This document shows positions 5,943-13,749 of a stretch of 26,197 nt of DNA, one piece after another. Position numbers and translations under genes: made by a program. Numbering within the stretch: the first letter of the stretch is position 1; the number at the start of each line of letters is the position of its first letter. Source of the stretch: a bacterium Ga0077546 (GTDB lineage Bacteria > Cyanobacteriota > Vampirovibrionia > Obscuribacterales > Obscuribacteraceae); NCBI GenBank assembly GCA_001464165.1, contig LNEX01000105.1, positions 1-26,197 on the forward strand, written 5' to 3'. The notes beneath the pieces were generated by a model, which ran no database searches, had not been told where the DNA came from, and saw only the letters and a program-made list of their open reading frames with translations.

Positions 5943-8291
5943 TCAAAATGCTTCGGCGTAGCTTGTGGTGTTCAAGCTATTGCGTTGCCAGAAGTTATTG
6001 TCGCCTGAAACTATATACATGCGATAAGAGCCGCATTGGCGGCCGAGGGCAGGCGATAGGTCGCTCCATTCCCAAAGTTCCTTAGACGGTGCTAGGCTTA
6101 GAGATTGCTTGGCCTGAAAAGTCGGTGTGATTATTCTGCCGTCTGGGCTTTCTTGTTCTTGTAGAAATTTAGTGGCGCTAAGATAGTCTATTGCTGGAAT
6201 GAAGGCTCCCTGGCTATTAATCTGATTGCTGTCACCAAATACGGTGAGTGCTTTGCCTGCTTCGAGGCGGATGGTGTTGATCTTGCCGTTTTCGAGATAA
6301 TCAGGGGGAATATAATAGGCGCGCCATTGTCTTATGGCTGAAGAGCTTTTGCCAAAGACGCTGGCGAAGTCTCTTTGCATTTGATCGAGCTTGGCCCAGG
6401 TCTGAATAAGGCTGACTGGATTAAAGCTTGGTTCAGTTAGCTGTTTGCCGTTTATAGAAATGGTGCTTCCACCTAGCGGGTCCGCCCCGTCATTTGAAGC
6501 TCGGTTGCCAGGTCTTCCTTTGTCAGACGCCGATTCGCAGTCAACTAGTAGTAGATTCCAGTTGCTCTTGCTATTGGCTTTGTACATAACGTCGCGGCCA
6601 AGGCTTTCGCCTGCTTCTAGTCGACACTTCCATGTTCGCTCTTCGCGCTCGTAGAAGTAATGTGCCGTGAAGACGGCAATGACTATGGCGCTCAGTAAGA
6701 CCGCAATGGCATTGCTGGAGAATTTTAGAAGCGGGCGATTTTGGGCTTGGTCAAATCGACCTAGACAGCATAGGCGCCTGGCTAGTACTAAGACTAGAAT
6801 TATCACCGCGCCTTTGATGGTGTATTCAAGCATAGTCGCCAAAGCCGTTGGCAGAAACAGACACTGAAGCAGAGATAGCAAGTCGGCTCTAGGCATAACT
6901 ATGCTGGCTATCGAGGAGAGAAGAAGGCCTATCAGTATCAGTCTAGCGGTTGGCTTCTGTTTCCAGTAATTGAGCAAGGTACTGATGGCGATTGCGCAAA
7001 GCAGGAACACCATAGGCATGCCACTAAAGCCATAACGAGAACATGTCTCAAAGGGAATATAGGCAGCGTGTCCTAGTATTACTAGTGGTGCTGCTACTGC
7101 GATGAATTTTGCCGCAGTGTCTTTCTGTTTTGGTAGGCCCAACGGCATCAATATTAGACCAATGGCCGCTAATACTAGAGTCAATTGATGGAGTAAAATT
7201 TGTAGGCCTAAGCCTATACCTAGGCACTTGTGGTGATAGTCGTTCCAAGGCAACAGCGCTAGTCTTTCTGGTTTGCGTAGAGCTAAGTTAACTGATTGCC
7301 AGGGCTTTTCTTTGACTATGCTAGCCATGCAGTCTAGGGCGTTCACGCCTTCGCCATAGCTCTGCATGGTGGGGTCGAGTGGAACCGTGCCCCAGCCGTC
7401 AGAATCGCAGCTCATGCCGCGGGTGATGTTGTAGATTGGCACTCGATAAGCACTGGCTCGCCAACTACCGGTGGTGCTATGAGTAAAGAGCAGCCAGGGC
7501 GTGAGTGCTATTGCGCAACCAAGGCAAAAGCATACGATCGTGATGACTCTGTTAGTGCTTTTTTGACCTCTTTGCTGATTGTCTGATGGCAACAAAATCG
7601 GTGCGATTAAAGTTGCCATCCAGAGCGTAACTAGAAAGAGCAAACTTAGTATCAGTGCTGGTTTAGACATAAACACAACAGCGAGTACTAGGCCGCTCAA
7701 TAAGGCAAGTATGTTAGCTATGATGGCAGAATTTGCGGTTGCTTTAAGTCTGATTGTTTTTGCCATCAAGCACATAGCTAAAAGCACTAGAGCTGTTGCG
7801 GGCAGTTCACCAAGAAAACTGTCAGTGCTAAGTATTGCCGGTGGATAGAGAGCCCAGGCTAGGCCTGTTGCTAGTGCCACATATTTGGCCTGCTTTCGAG
7901 CACGGAGGTCAAAAGCTAAAGATGTAAGCGAGGCTGTGGCTAGGGCTTGAAAGAATATCTGAATAGAGATGAAAGTGCGCCAGTCAATAGCCTGCGGTAT
8001 CTTACCTAAAATGGTGAAAACCAAGGTTCCGGCTATGGGAACGAGTGGGCCGTCAAGTAATAGATAAGCGTAGAGTTTTTGGCTTTCTGCGAATGGCAGA
8101 CCAGCTGCTTTTGTTTGAATAGCCTGGCACAGCATTTGTACTGTGCCCATGTAGTGCCCTGAGTCAAATACTAGAGTGGTGCCCGATGGGTGAATAGTGT
8201 TCTGAATGACACAAGCGATCACAGCTACGATAACGCATACTGTAATGATTAGATATTTGCTGCGAGAGCGAGAGCTAGAGCTAATTGGCAT
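5943..8291 (-). CDS. Polytopic membrane protein, GT-C-like (dolichyl-phosphate-mannosyltransferase-type), with large C-terminal extracytoplasmic domain
   Basis: Starts at ATG 8291 and has 782 residues. The first two thirds hold about a dozen membrane helices, starting at residues 13-30. The first outside loop carries VFDSGHY (D43) and the next helix begins LLLDGPLVP, the layout of GT-C glycosyltransferases of the PMT/ArnT class, where an acidic residue in that loop is catalytic. Transfer of a sugar from a lipid-phosphate donor is therefore likely, but acceptor and sugar are unknown. Residues about 560-782 form a soluble, beta-rich, unassigned domain that should face outward. A 43-residue block of it (662-704) recurs, ungapped, in the broken ORF at 9259-9619. 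A TATAAT lies 6 bases before the ATG and no ribosome site is seen, so the transcript may be leaderless. Family assignment is moderate; membrane topology is sure. Confidence 0.7.
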   Translation of the reverse strand: MPISSSSRSRSKYLIITVCVIVAVIACVIQNTIHPSGTTLVFDSGHYMGTVQMLCQAIQTKAAGLPFAESQKLYAYLLLDGPLVPIAGTLVFTILGKIPQAIDWRTFISIQIFFQALATASLTSLAFDLRARKQAKYVALATGLAWALYPPAILSTDSFLGELPATALVLLAMCLMAKTIRLKATANSAIIANILALLSGLVLAVVFMSKPALILSLLFLVTLWMATLIAPILLPSDNQQRGQKSTNRVITIVCFCLGCAIALTPWLLFTHSTTGSWRASAYRVPIYNITRGMSCDSDGWGTVPLDPTMQSYGEGVNALDCMASIVKEKPWQSVNLALRKPERLALLPWNDYHHKCLGIGLGLQILLHQLTLVLAAIGLILMPLGLPKQKDTAAKFIAVAAPLVILGHAAYIPFETCSRYGFSGMPMVFLLCAIAISTLLNYWKQKPTARLILIGLLLSSIASIVMPRADLLSLLQCLFLPTALATMLEYTIKGAVIILVLVLARRLCCLGRFDQAQNRPLLKFSSNAIAVLLSAIVIAVFTAHYFYEREERTWKCRLEAGESLGRDVMYKANSKSNWNLLLVDCESASDKGRPGNRASNDGADPLGGSTISINGKQLTEPSFNPVSLIQTWAKLDQMQRDFASVFGKSSSAIRQWRAYYIPPDYLENGKINTIRLEAGKALTVFGDSNQINSQGAFIPAIDYLSATKFLQEQESPDGRIITPTFQAKQSLSLAPSKELWEWSDLSPALGRQCGSYRMYIVSGDNNFWQRNSLNTTSYAEAF

Positions 8292-8297
8292 TGGCTG

Positions 8298-8303
8298 ATT
8301 ATA
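8298..8303 (-). promoter_or_regulatory. Consensus -10 box placed for a leaderless transcript
   Basis: On the minus strand TATAAT is followed by 6 bases (CAGCCA) and then the ATG at 8291. A start site at the usual distance would fall on or next to the A of ATG. No purine-rich ribosome site exists between. No good -35 was found, so this remains tentative. Confidence 0.3.
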
Positions 8304-8360
8304 CTCGCTTAGAGAGCTGTAGATCCTCGTCTTCAGTTAGGCCTTTCCCTGTGACGCAAG

Positions 8361-8834
8361 CTATATGATGGCGGCGATTTCGAGGAATTCCTCACAGGAG
8401 AGCATTGGAATCCCTGACTTTGCCGCGACACTGTCATTAAAGTGCTCGCGATTGCCCGATAGAATAACAAATGGCCTGATTGTCAACGCACAGGCCAGGA
8501 TTGGGATATCGTTTTTGTGTCGCATAAGTGCTATGTAAGATTCGTATGTTTGCCGCACTAGGTCTGGATTGGCATCGGGTGCGATTTGTAGATTTGCTTC
8601 TTGTTGCAGCTGGTGCCAGTCTTCAATGATTTGATCCAGCCGCTCTGGAGCCTTACTTAGCTTACTTAGTATTGCTCTCTCCACATCGTCAATAACAGTT
8701 TGACATGTGCATAGTCGGTAGTAGCCAGCTGCAACCATGTCCACCACAACGGAGGCAGCGGATTCTGCAATAAATAGGTCTTCCACAAATACGTTTGAAT
8801 CAGCAAAGAGAAGTCGTGCTTCTGGATTGGTCAT
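8361..8834 (-). CDS. PIN-domain toxin (putative ribonuclease of a type II toxin-antitoxin pair)
   Basis: A PIN-fold RNase of the TIGR00305/PIN_3 kind, 157 residues. The acidic metal site is visible: D12 in LLFADSNVFVEDL, the D50/E52 region of VIDDVERAI, and D109 in KNDIPILACAL. The last motif, usually TGNxxDF, reads SGNREHF here, so the final acid is replaced by N128/H131 as in many PIN_3 members. Such toxins cut tRNA or mRNA when free of antitoxin. The ATG follows the antitoxin TAA with no gap (TAAATG), so translation is coupled and the pair is one operon. It ends 69 bases before the GT-C-like gene on the same strand, which may also be reached by readthrough. Confidence 0.85.
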   Translation of the reverse strand: MTNPEARLLFADSNVFVEDLFIAESAASVVVDMVAAGYYRLCTCQTVIDDVERAILSKLSKAPERLDQIIEDWHQLQQEANLQIAPDANPDLVRQTYESYIALMRHKNDIPILACALTIRPFVILSGNREHFNDSVAAKSGIPMLSCEEFLEIAAII

Positions 8835-9209
8835 TTATGCGAGATCCGGGAATTGCTCCGCGAAGCGTTCAGCCTTCAGGCGCTCCACCTCTGCGTTTAT
8901 GTCATCTATGCTGGCACCGGATTTCTCTAATGCCGCTTGGGCGCGGCTGCGGATTTGCTCTAGTGCTTGATTCTGGGCCATGAGAATGACGCAATTGCCA
9001 ACTACTACTTCAGTGAGGGTGCTGCCTTCTTCGAGCCCCAACTGTTTGCGGGCATGGCTCGATAAGGTGATCTGTCCCTTGCTGGAAACGCTTACGCTTC
9101 TCACTTTGTCCATGGGAGTTACTTTCTCAACAGTCTTTACCTTTCTAAGTATAGCTCTCTTCGGGCTGGCAGCAAGGCCGAGAACGTGTCTGAGGATCGG
9201 CTTTGCCAA
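8835..9209 (-). CDS. AbrB/SpoVT-family antitoxin (VapB/MazE-like DNA-binding protein)
   Basis: A swapped-hairpin DNA-binding antitoxin. The core is VRSVSVSSKGQITLSS followed by RKQLGLEEGSTL and a final beta strand NCVILMA, about residues 37-80. The C-terminal helix (ALEKSGASIDDINAEVERLKAERF) would wrap the PIN toxin. The start is uncertain: TTG 9209 has an AGGT 5 bases upstream and gives 124 residues with a basic N-terminal extension; ATG 9113 starts right at the domain (92 residues) but lacks a ribosome site. As in other pairs the antitoxin comes first and probably represses its own promoter, for which the inverted repeat at 9236-9266 is the obvious operator candidate. Confidence 0.85.
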   Translation of the reverse strand: MAKPILRHVLGLAASPKRAILRKVKTVEKVTPMDKVRSVSVSSKGQITLSSHARKQLGLEEGSTLTEVVVGNCVILMAQNQALEQIRSRAQAALEKSGASIDDINAEVERLKAERFAEQFPDLA

Positions 9210-9235
9210 GGCTTACCTGAGCCTTAGGGTTGAGC

Positions 9236-9266
9236 TAGCGTGACCAGCCTGAGCTTCGTCACGCTA
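9236..9266. promoter_or_regulatory. 9-bp inverted repeat upstream of the toxin-antitoxin operon
   Basis: TAGCGTGAC (9236-9244) and GTCACGCTA (9258-9266) are perfect inverted arms around 13 bases, 27 bases before the TTG at 9209. No T-run follows on either strand, so a terminator is unlikely. An operator bound by the AbrB-type antitoxin is the simplest reading. The stop codon of the relic ORF (9259-9261) lies inside the right arm. Confidence 0.45.
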
Positions 9267-9619
9267 AAATAGAGCGGGCGGGAATGAGGCGAAAGCCTTC
9301 TTCTGCTTGTAGCTTTTGTCCGAATATTGTTAGTGGAGTATGGGCGGTTACTTCTATTGTGTTTTCTTGATCAGTGCGCAAAAGCTCAATGGGTAAAGCT
9401 ATCACTGAGTAGTGAGCGAGTTTTTCTACTTCGACATTGCTAGTTCGGCTCGAGAGATTTTGAATGTCATCTATCGTAGAGCGCCCAGAGCAGCTCTGCG
9501 GCTGATCAGGCAACGCGCAGTTCCATTCTTAGGGCGCAGGTACTTGCTTCTGCGGCAAGTTTGAAGTTGCAATAATAACCGCTGCTTGGCTCGGCTGTAA
9601 AAACAGTGGACGATACCAT
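9259..9619 (-). pseudogene. Frameshifted relic related to the C-terminal domain of the GT-C-like membrane protein
   Basis: Two overlapping minus-strand frames make one broken gene. The upstream part starts at ATG 9619 (MVSSTVFTAEPSSGYYC) and stops at 9506. The downstream part is open from about 9528 to 9259 in the +1 frame. Joining them near 9510 gives about 118 residues. Residues encoded at 9265-9393 align without gaps to residues 662-704 of the 5943-8291 protein: 15 of 43 identical, including NTI, LTxFG and IPA. It therefore descends from the same domain but has lost all the membrane helices and about 75 C-terminal residues. It ends in the inverted repeat before the TA operon. A short functional domain protein made by frameshifting is less likely but not excluded. 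Confidence 0.6.
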
Positions 9620-9698
9620 ACGGATGTAGTATATTTGATCTACTGCTGACAATTTGCCATTTGCGACTGCTACGATTAACGTGTGCGGGAGATTATCT

Positions 9699-11780
9699 AT
9701 GTTCACTGATAACGCTATCAAGGTTTTAGAGAAGCGCTACTTCTTAAGAGATGACCAAGGTCAGATTGTAGAAGATGTAGACGCCCTATTTGCGCGGGTG
9801 GCTTCTGCTGTGGCGGCCAGTGAAAAGCGCTATGGTCTTGATGTAGCTGGTGTAGAGAGCCTTTCTGCCCGGTTTAAGCAAGCTATGCTTAGCCGTGAAT
9901 TCTTACCTAATTCACCCACTTTGATGAACGCCGGAAAGCCAAGCGGGCAGCTCTCTGCTTGTTTTGTGTTACCGGTACCAGATAACTTAGAGGGCATCTT
10001 TGAGACCTGTAAGAACGCCGCGATGATTCATAAAACTGGCGGTGGTACAGGCTTCTCATTCTCTCGCCTGCGTCCAATGAACGACCGTGTTGCTTCTTCG
10101 GTGGGTGTGGCATCTGGGCCAGTTAGTTTCATGATTGTCTATGACGCTGCCACTGAGGCTATTCGTCAGGGTGGTACTAGGCGTGGTGCCAATATGGGCA
10201 TGCTGCGCGTCGATCATCCAGATATCGAGCAGTTTATAAGCTGTAAGCGCGATACCAGTAAGCTCAACAACTTCAATATTTCAGTAGCTATTACTGACAA
10301 GTTTATGGAAGCAGTTAAAGCCGATCAAGCTTTTGACTTATTGCATCCTGGCCGCAGTGATGCCAATGGCCCTGAGGTTGTGCGTCAAGTTAGTGCTGTG
10401 GCCCTTTTCGACAAAATGGTTGAGAATGCCCATGCTACCGGCGAGCCCGGTATGGTCTTTATTGATCGCATTAATAATAGTGATCCGATCAGATTGGCCT
10501 TTGATGATAATGGTCAAGCCATTGCCGGTACCGAAGATATTGAGGCTACTAATCCATGCGGTGAACAGCCCTTGGGGCCTGGTGATGCGTGCAATTTAGG
10601 CAGCATCAATGTCTCGCAATTCGTTGATGAGCAGACTAAAGCTTTCGAGTGGAATCGTCTCAGTGAGATGATTGAGCTTGGCGTGCGCTTTCTTGATGAT
10701 GTCATTGACGCCAATGTTTATCCTTTTGAGTTTATTGCTCGGGCTACTTTGAATAACCGTCGTATTGGTCTAGGTTTGATGGGCTTTGCCGATTCACTGA
10801 TCAAGCTGTCTATTCCTTACGATAGTGATGAAGCCATAGCGCTGGGCGAAAAGCTAATGGCATTCTTTCAAGAGAAAGCCCATCAAGCGTCCGCTGCATT
10901 GGCAAATACACGTGGAAATTTCCCTAATTATATTTACTCTGACTTTGCTCAAACAGGGCAAGCTGGCTTGGCTCGACGCAATGCTACTGTCACAACCATT
11001 GCACCGACCGGTACTATTTCGATAATTGCTGGCACAAGTTCTGGCATTGAGCCGCTCTTTGCTATTTCGTTTGTGCGTCGTGTACTGGGTGGCACTGAGC
11101 TTGTTGAAGTCAATCCGCTTTTTGAGAAAATTGCAAAAGAGCGAGGCTTCTATAGTGAAGACTTGATGCGTAGAATTGCTCAAGAAGGCACCGTGAGCCA
11201 TATTGATGAAGTGCCTGAAGATGTTCGACGGGTCTTTGTTTGTGCCCATGATATCGACTATCTTTATCATGTCCGCATGCAGGCAGCTTTTCAGCGTCAT
11301 ACAGACAACGCTGTATCTAAGACAATCAATTTCCCCAATAGCGCTACCACCGAGCAAGTCAAAGCCGCTTATCTCGCCGCCTGGGATCTTGGTCTAAAAG
11401 GCATTACTGTTTACCGCGATGCTTCTCGTCGATCGCAAGTCTTGAATATCGGCAAGACTGACCCTATGCGAGATCTCAAGAAAGATCCCAAGCAAGATCA
11501 ATTGAATAATCCTTCTACCTTAGAGCACGCACGGGAGTTTGATGATTCCCTAAAAAAGCGACGTTCTGCTGGCCGCGCGGGGACTGTGACTAGTTCCCCG
11601 GTTAGTGGCACCTCTGCTTTGGCTTTTCTGGCGCAAAGATCGATAGCGATCGATAGTATTTCTCTGGTCTCACGAGATATATCGGTAGAGAAATGCCCTG
11701 AATGTGGGGCATACGCTAAAAGTTTCCTCAAGTACGAAGCCTGCCGAGTTTGCGTTGGCTGCGGTTATACTAAATGCTGA
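9699..11780 (+). CDS. nrdJ: Coenzyme B12-dependent ribonucleotide reductase (class II)
   Basis: Reduces ribonucleotides to deoxyribonucleotides using adenosylcobalamin, independent of oxygen, in the cytoplasm. From ATG 9699 (GGGAG 7 bases upstream; an upstream TTG at 9654 is worse) it has 693 residues. Active-site elements are complete: C88 in SACFVLPV, N285/C287/E289 in NPCGE, and C298 in CNLGS as redox partner of C88. The SREFLPNSPTLMNAG, KTGGGTGFSFSRLRP and PTGTISIIAGTSSGIEP blocks are typical. A low-complexity linker (about 585-645) leads to a C-terminal CPECG...CRVCVGCGYTKC segment, the zinc/thiol tail that re-reduces the active site. No ATP-cone domain is seen. It is followed 87 bases later by dcd. 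No cobalamin riboswitch was recognised upstream. Confidence 0.96.
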   Translation: MFTDNAIKVLEKRYFLRDDQGQIVEDVDALFARVASAVAASEKRYGLDVAGVESLSARFKQAMLSREFLPNSPTLMNAGKPSGQLSACFVLPVPDNLEGIFETCKNAAMIHKTGGGTGFSFSRLRPMNDRVASSVGVASGPVSFMIVYDAATEAIRQGGTRRGANMGMLRVDHPDIEQFISCKRDTSKLNNFNISVAITDKFMEAVKADQAFDLLHPGRSDANGPEVVRQVSAVALFDKMVENAHATGEPGMVFIDRINNSDPIRLAFDDNGQAIAGTEDIEATNPCGEQPLGPGDACNLGSINVSQFVDEQTKAFEWNRLSEMIELGVRFLDDVIDANVYPFEFIARATLNNRRIGLGLMGFADSLIKLSIPYDSDEAIALGEKLMAFFQEKAHQASAALANTRGNFPNYIYSDFAQTGQAGLARRNATVTTIAPTGTISIIAGTSSGIEPLFAISFVRRVLGGTELVEVNPLFEKIAKERGFYSEDLMRRIAQEGTVSHIDEVPEDVRRVFVCAHDIDYLYHVRMQAAFQRHTDNAVSKTINFPNSATTEQVKAAYLAAWDLGLKGITVYRDASRRSQVLNIGKTDPMRDLKKDPKQDQLNNPSTLEHAREFDDSLKKRRSAGRAGTVTSSPVSGTSALAFLAQRSIAIDSISLVSRDISVEKCPECGAYAKSFLKYEACRVCVGCGYTKC

Positions 11781-11841
11781 TATGTGATGCATCTGATTTA
11801 TCTAAGTCATCTGATTCATCTGAGTCATCGTTATATGTGAT
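11781..11841 (+). repeat. Four 9-base tandem repeats framed by TATGTGAT
   Basis: Between nrdJ and dcd the sequence runs ATCTGATTT, ATCTAAGTC, ATCTGATTC, ATCTGAGTC (11791-11826). The word TATGTGAT stands directly before (11781-11788) and shortly after (11834-11841). The array ends 26 bases before the dcd start. Protein-binding or slippage-born DNA are both possible. Confidence 0.6.
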
Positions 11842-11867
11842 CTCCGCCTTATCTGAGGACAACAGCT

Positions 11868-12443
11868 ATGTCGATTATGGTCGATCGGGAAATCCGTGAA
11901 GAGATTGCTAGCGGCAAGCTGATCATTGAGCCCTATGAAGATCGCTTGATACAGCCAAATTCTTATGACGTTCGCTTATCTGACCGTTTCTCTTGGCACC
12001 TTGCTGGCGAAGGTGTAATTGATCCGTATGAGTCGCAGTCAATACTTGAGGGCGTCCAGCAGGTAAGTCAAGAAAGCATTGTTATTAAACCCTACGAGTT
12101 TATTCTCGGAGCCACTCTTGAAGCTGTTTGTTTGCCAGACGATATTGTTGGCCAGTTAACTGGCAAATCGAGTTTGGCTCGCCTCGGAGTAATGGTTCAC
12201 GTTACTGCTGGCTTCATTGATGCAGGCTTTAGCCATCCACCGGCTCAGATTACTCTTGAGATTCTCAACGTCGGCAATCGGCCTGTTCGCCTACATGCTG
12301 GCATGAGCATTGGGCAAATGGTCTTTACCCGTACAGCCTTTTGTGATTTGCCTTATCACCGCAAACCAGGAGCCAAGTACAACGGCCAAGCCGCAGCGGC
12401 ACACAGCAAGTATTATTTAAATCCACAAGAAGCCGCTGTTTAG
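11868..12443 (+). CDS. dcd: dCTP deaminase
   Basis: Converts dCTP to dUTP, supplying dUMP for thymidylate synthesis. The protein has 191 residues, near the E. coli Dcd length, and forms a trimer in known members. Family motifs: IQPNSYDVRLSDRF, the nucleotide loop GKSSLARLGVMVHVTAGFIDAGF with the catalytic Glu in ITLEILN, and GMSIGQMVF. ATG 11868 has GAGG 9 bases upstream. Whether it also has dUTPase activity (the bifunctional DCD-DUT form) cannot be decided by eye. Its place after the ribonucleotide reductase makes a small deoxynucleotide module. It ends 14 bases before the convergent TPR gene, with no hairpin terminator between. Confidence 0.95.
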   Translation: MSIMVDREIREEIASGKLIIEPYEDRLIQPNSYDVRLSDRFSWHLAGEGVIDPYESQSILEGVQQVSQESIVIKPYEFILGATLEAVCLPDDIVGQLTGKSSLARLGVMVHVTAGFIDAGFSHPPAQITLEILNVGNRPVRLHAGMSIGQMVFTRTAFCDLPYHRKPGAKYNGQAAAAHSKYYLNPQEAAV

Positions 12444-12457
12444 ACTTATTAGTTTAG

Positions 12458-13450
12458 TTATTCTTGGCTGCGCCGTTGTTGTAGCAAGCGTTGCATGGGC
12501 GAGGCTTTGGCAGCTGATTGTTGGTCGGCCGAAACTGCTGGATTTTCGGCACTTGTGACCCTTCCTGATGGTGGCGAAATCACCAAGGCATCTTGCAGTG
12601 TGATGTCTTCTTCTCTAGCATTGCGGTAGTTTTTTCTGGTCGAACGTAGCGCTATATTTGCATTGGCCGTATTCGGTTGCTCGCCAAAGGCCGAGTTTAA
12701 ATACATGTTTGCCTGAGTAGGCCTGGCTAAATCAACCGGGCTTATGTCGGTTGTAGCAGCCGGGTCGGCCAGTCTAGGAGCTGGGTCAATGGGCCTGATG
12801 TCCGTAGTTGCAGCAGGGTCTGCCATATTCATTTCTAATTCAATGGGCCCGATATCGGTAGTGGCAGAAGGGTCAGCGATTGGCGCCACCGGGCTTACTG
12901 CACGGTTAGCTGGGGTTTCGGCTACATACGCCTTGTAGGTCCCTGAGCGTCTCCAGTTACCAGTTTTTGCACCTTCAATACAAGCTTCAAGATGCTGGGC
13001 TTCGCGCTCTCTGTGCGTCTCTTTCAGGAGGCGAGCGTAATTGGCGATAACATTAAGCGTCTGTGGGTGTGCGTTGCCGAGGGCTTTTGTCTGAATGCTG
13101 AGAGCCTTTTGGTATTCGCTCTCGGCCATAAAGTGCTTCTTTTGGCTATGGTAAAGGAGCCCGAGATTGTTGGTAAAAACACCAACATCGGGATGATTTG
13201 GCCCGTATCGTGCCTCATATATTGCAATTACACGCTTTACCACCGGTTCTGCTTGGGCGAGCTCTCTTTGTCTAAAGAGAATTTCGGCCAGACATTCTAA
13301 GGTCATGGTAAGCCTGCGATCATCAACGGGAAAGTCTTCTGCAATGCCTAGGGCCGCATATAGCAGCGGTTCTGCATGGTTGAATTTTTCCAACGCAATA
13401 GCTTTGCCAGCAGATTCCCAATAGCTAGTCCATTTTTCTTCTTGGTTCAT
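12458..13450 (-). CDS. TPR protein with C-terminal 18-residue repeats
   Basis: From ATG 13450 it has 330 residues; a TTG at 13471 is possible but lacks a ribosome site. The N-terminal half (about residues 10-160) is helical with kinesin-light-chain-type tetratricopeptide repeats, clearest in VFTNNLGLLYHSQKKHFMAE and the following HPQTLNVIANYARLLKE, and serves protein binding. The C-terminal half is disordered and contains three copies of an 18-residue unit close to ADPAATTDIRPIDPAPRL (residues 192-245), then a polar tail. There is no signal peptide, so it is probably cytoplasmic. TPR proteins with such tails are common and of unspecified role; the repeated TTDI could be a docking or phosphorylation motif, which is only a guess. 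It is divergent from the 822-residue gene. Confidence 0.8.
   Translation of the reverse strand: MNQEEKWTSYWESAGKAIALEKFNHAEPLLYAALGIAEDFPVDDRRLTMTLECLAEILFRQRELAQAEPVVKRVIAIYEARYGPNHPDVGVFTNNLGLLYHSQKKHFMAESEYQKALSIQTKALGNAHPQTLNVIANYARLLKETHREREAQHLEACIEGAKTGNWRRSGTYKAYVAETPANRAVSPVAPIADPSATTDIGPIELEMNMADPAATTDIRPIDPAPRLADPAATTDISPVDLARPTQANMYLNSAFGEQPNTANANIALRSTRKNYRNAREEDITLQDALVISPPSGRVTSAENPAVSADQQSAAKASPMQRLLQQRRSQE
12716..12877 (-). repeat. Three 54-base tandem repeats inside the TPR gene
   Basis: Three in-frame units encode ADPSATTDIGPIELEMNM, ADPAATTDIRPIDPAPRL and ADPAATTDISPVDLARPT. The ADPxATTDI core is nearly constant and the second half varies, which suggests selection on the core after duplication. 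Confidence 0.85.
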
Positions 13451-13749
13451 TGCAGTTTTATCCGGTAGCAAAGAGGCTATATTTTAGAATACCCCTTGGC
13501 AACCAATTCTACTACTGCTATTTTTCATAGGTTCAGGCTAGATTCAAGGAAAACTGGTAGTTGCGCCGGAGAGATTAGAAAAATAATGTCTCAGATTGCC
13601 CTCGGCAGTGGGAATTTTACGAATTTACTCTTGTCTAAGTCTTAATTAATATGGATAGATGCGTGGCATAAAGAAGTATCCACTCCGCCCCGCGCATTTT
13701 TCTACCTGCCTCGGGGCCTACCCGTGACCTAACATGGAAGGAAGTTCAG
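13451..13749. other. Divergent intergenic region between the TPR gene and the 822-residue gene
   Basis: 299 bases with no ORF of coding character. For the plus strand TTACTC (13625-13630) and TAATAT (13647-13652), 16 bases apart, are a weak promoter candidate, and GGAAGGAAG just before the ATG at 13750 is a strong ribosome site. For the minus strand AT-rich sequence around 13475-13490 could hold a -10. No inverted repeat stood out. Confidence 0.4.

Noticed and set aside
9540..9698. Possible cobalamin riboswitch or NrdR box upstream of nrdJ
   Set aside because: The leader between any plausible promoter and the ATG is too short for a cobalamin riboswitch, and I saw neither its conserved elements nor paired NrdR-type boxes.
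10854..11357. Minus-strand ORF of 167 residues inside nrdJ
   Set aside because: Antisense to conserved catalytic segments of the reductase; no domain, no ribosome site.
12744..12938. Plus-strand ORF with MSVVAAGSA repeats opposite the TPR gene
   Set aside because: It is the antisense image of the 54-base repeats of the TPR gene; repeats in one strand make long open frames in the other. No ribosome site.
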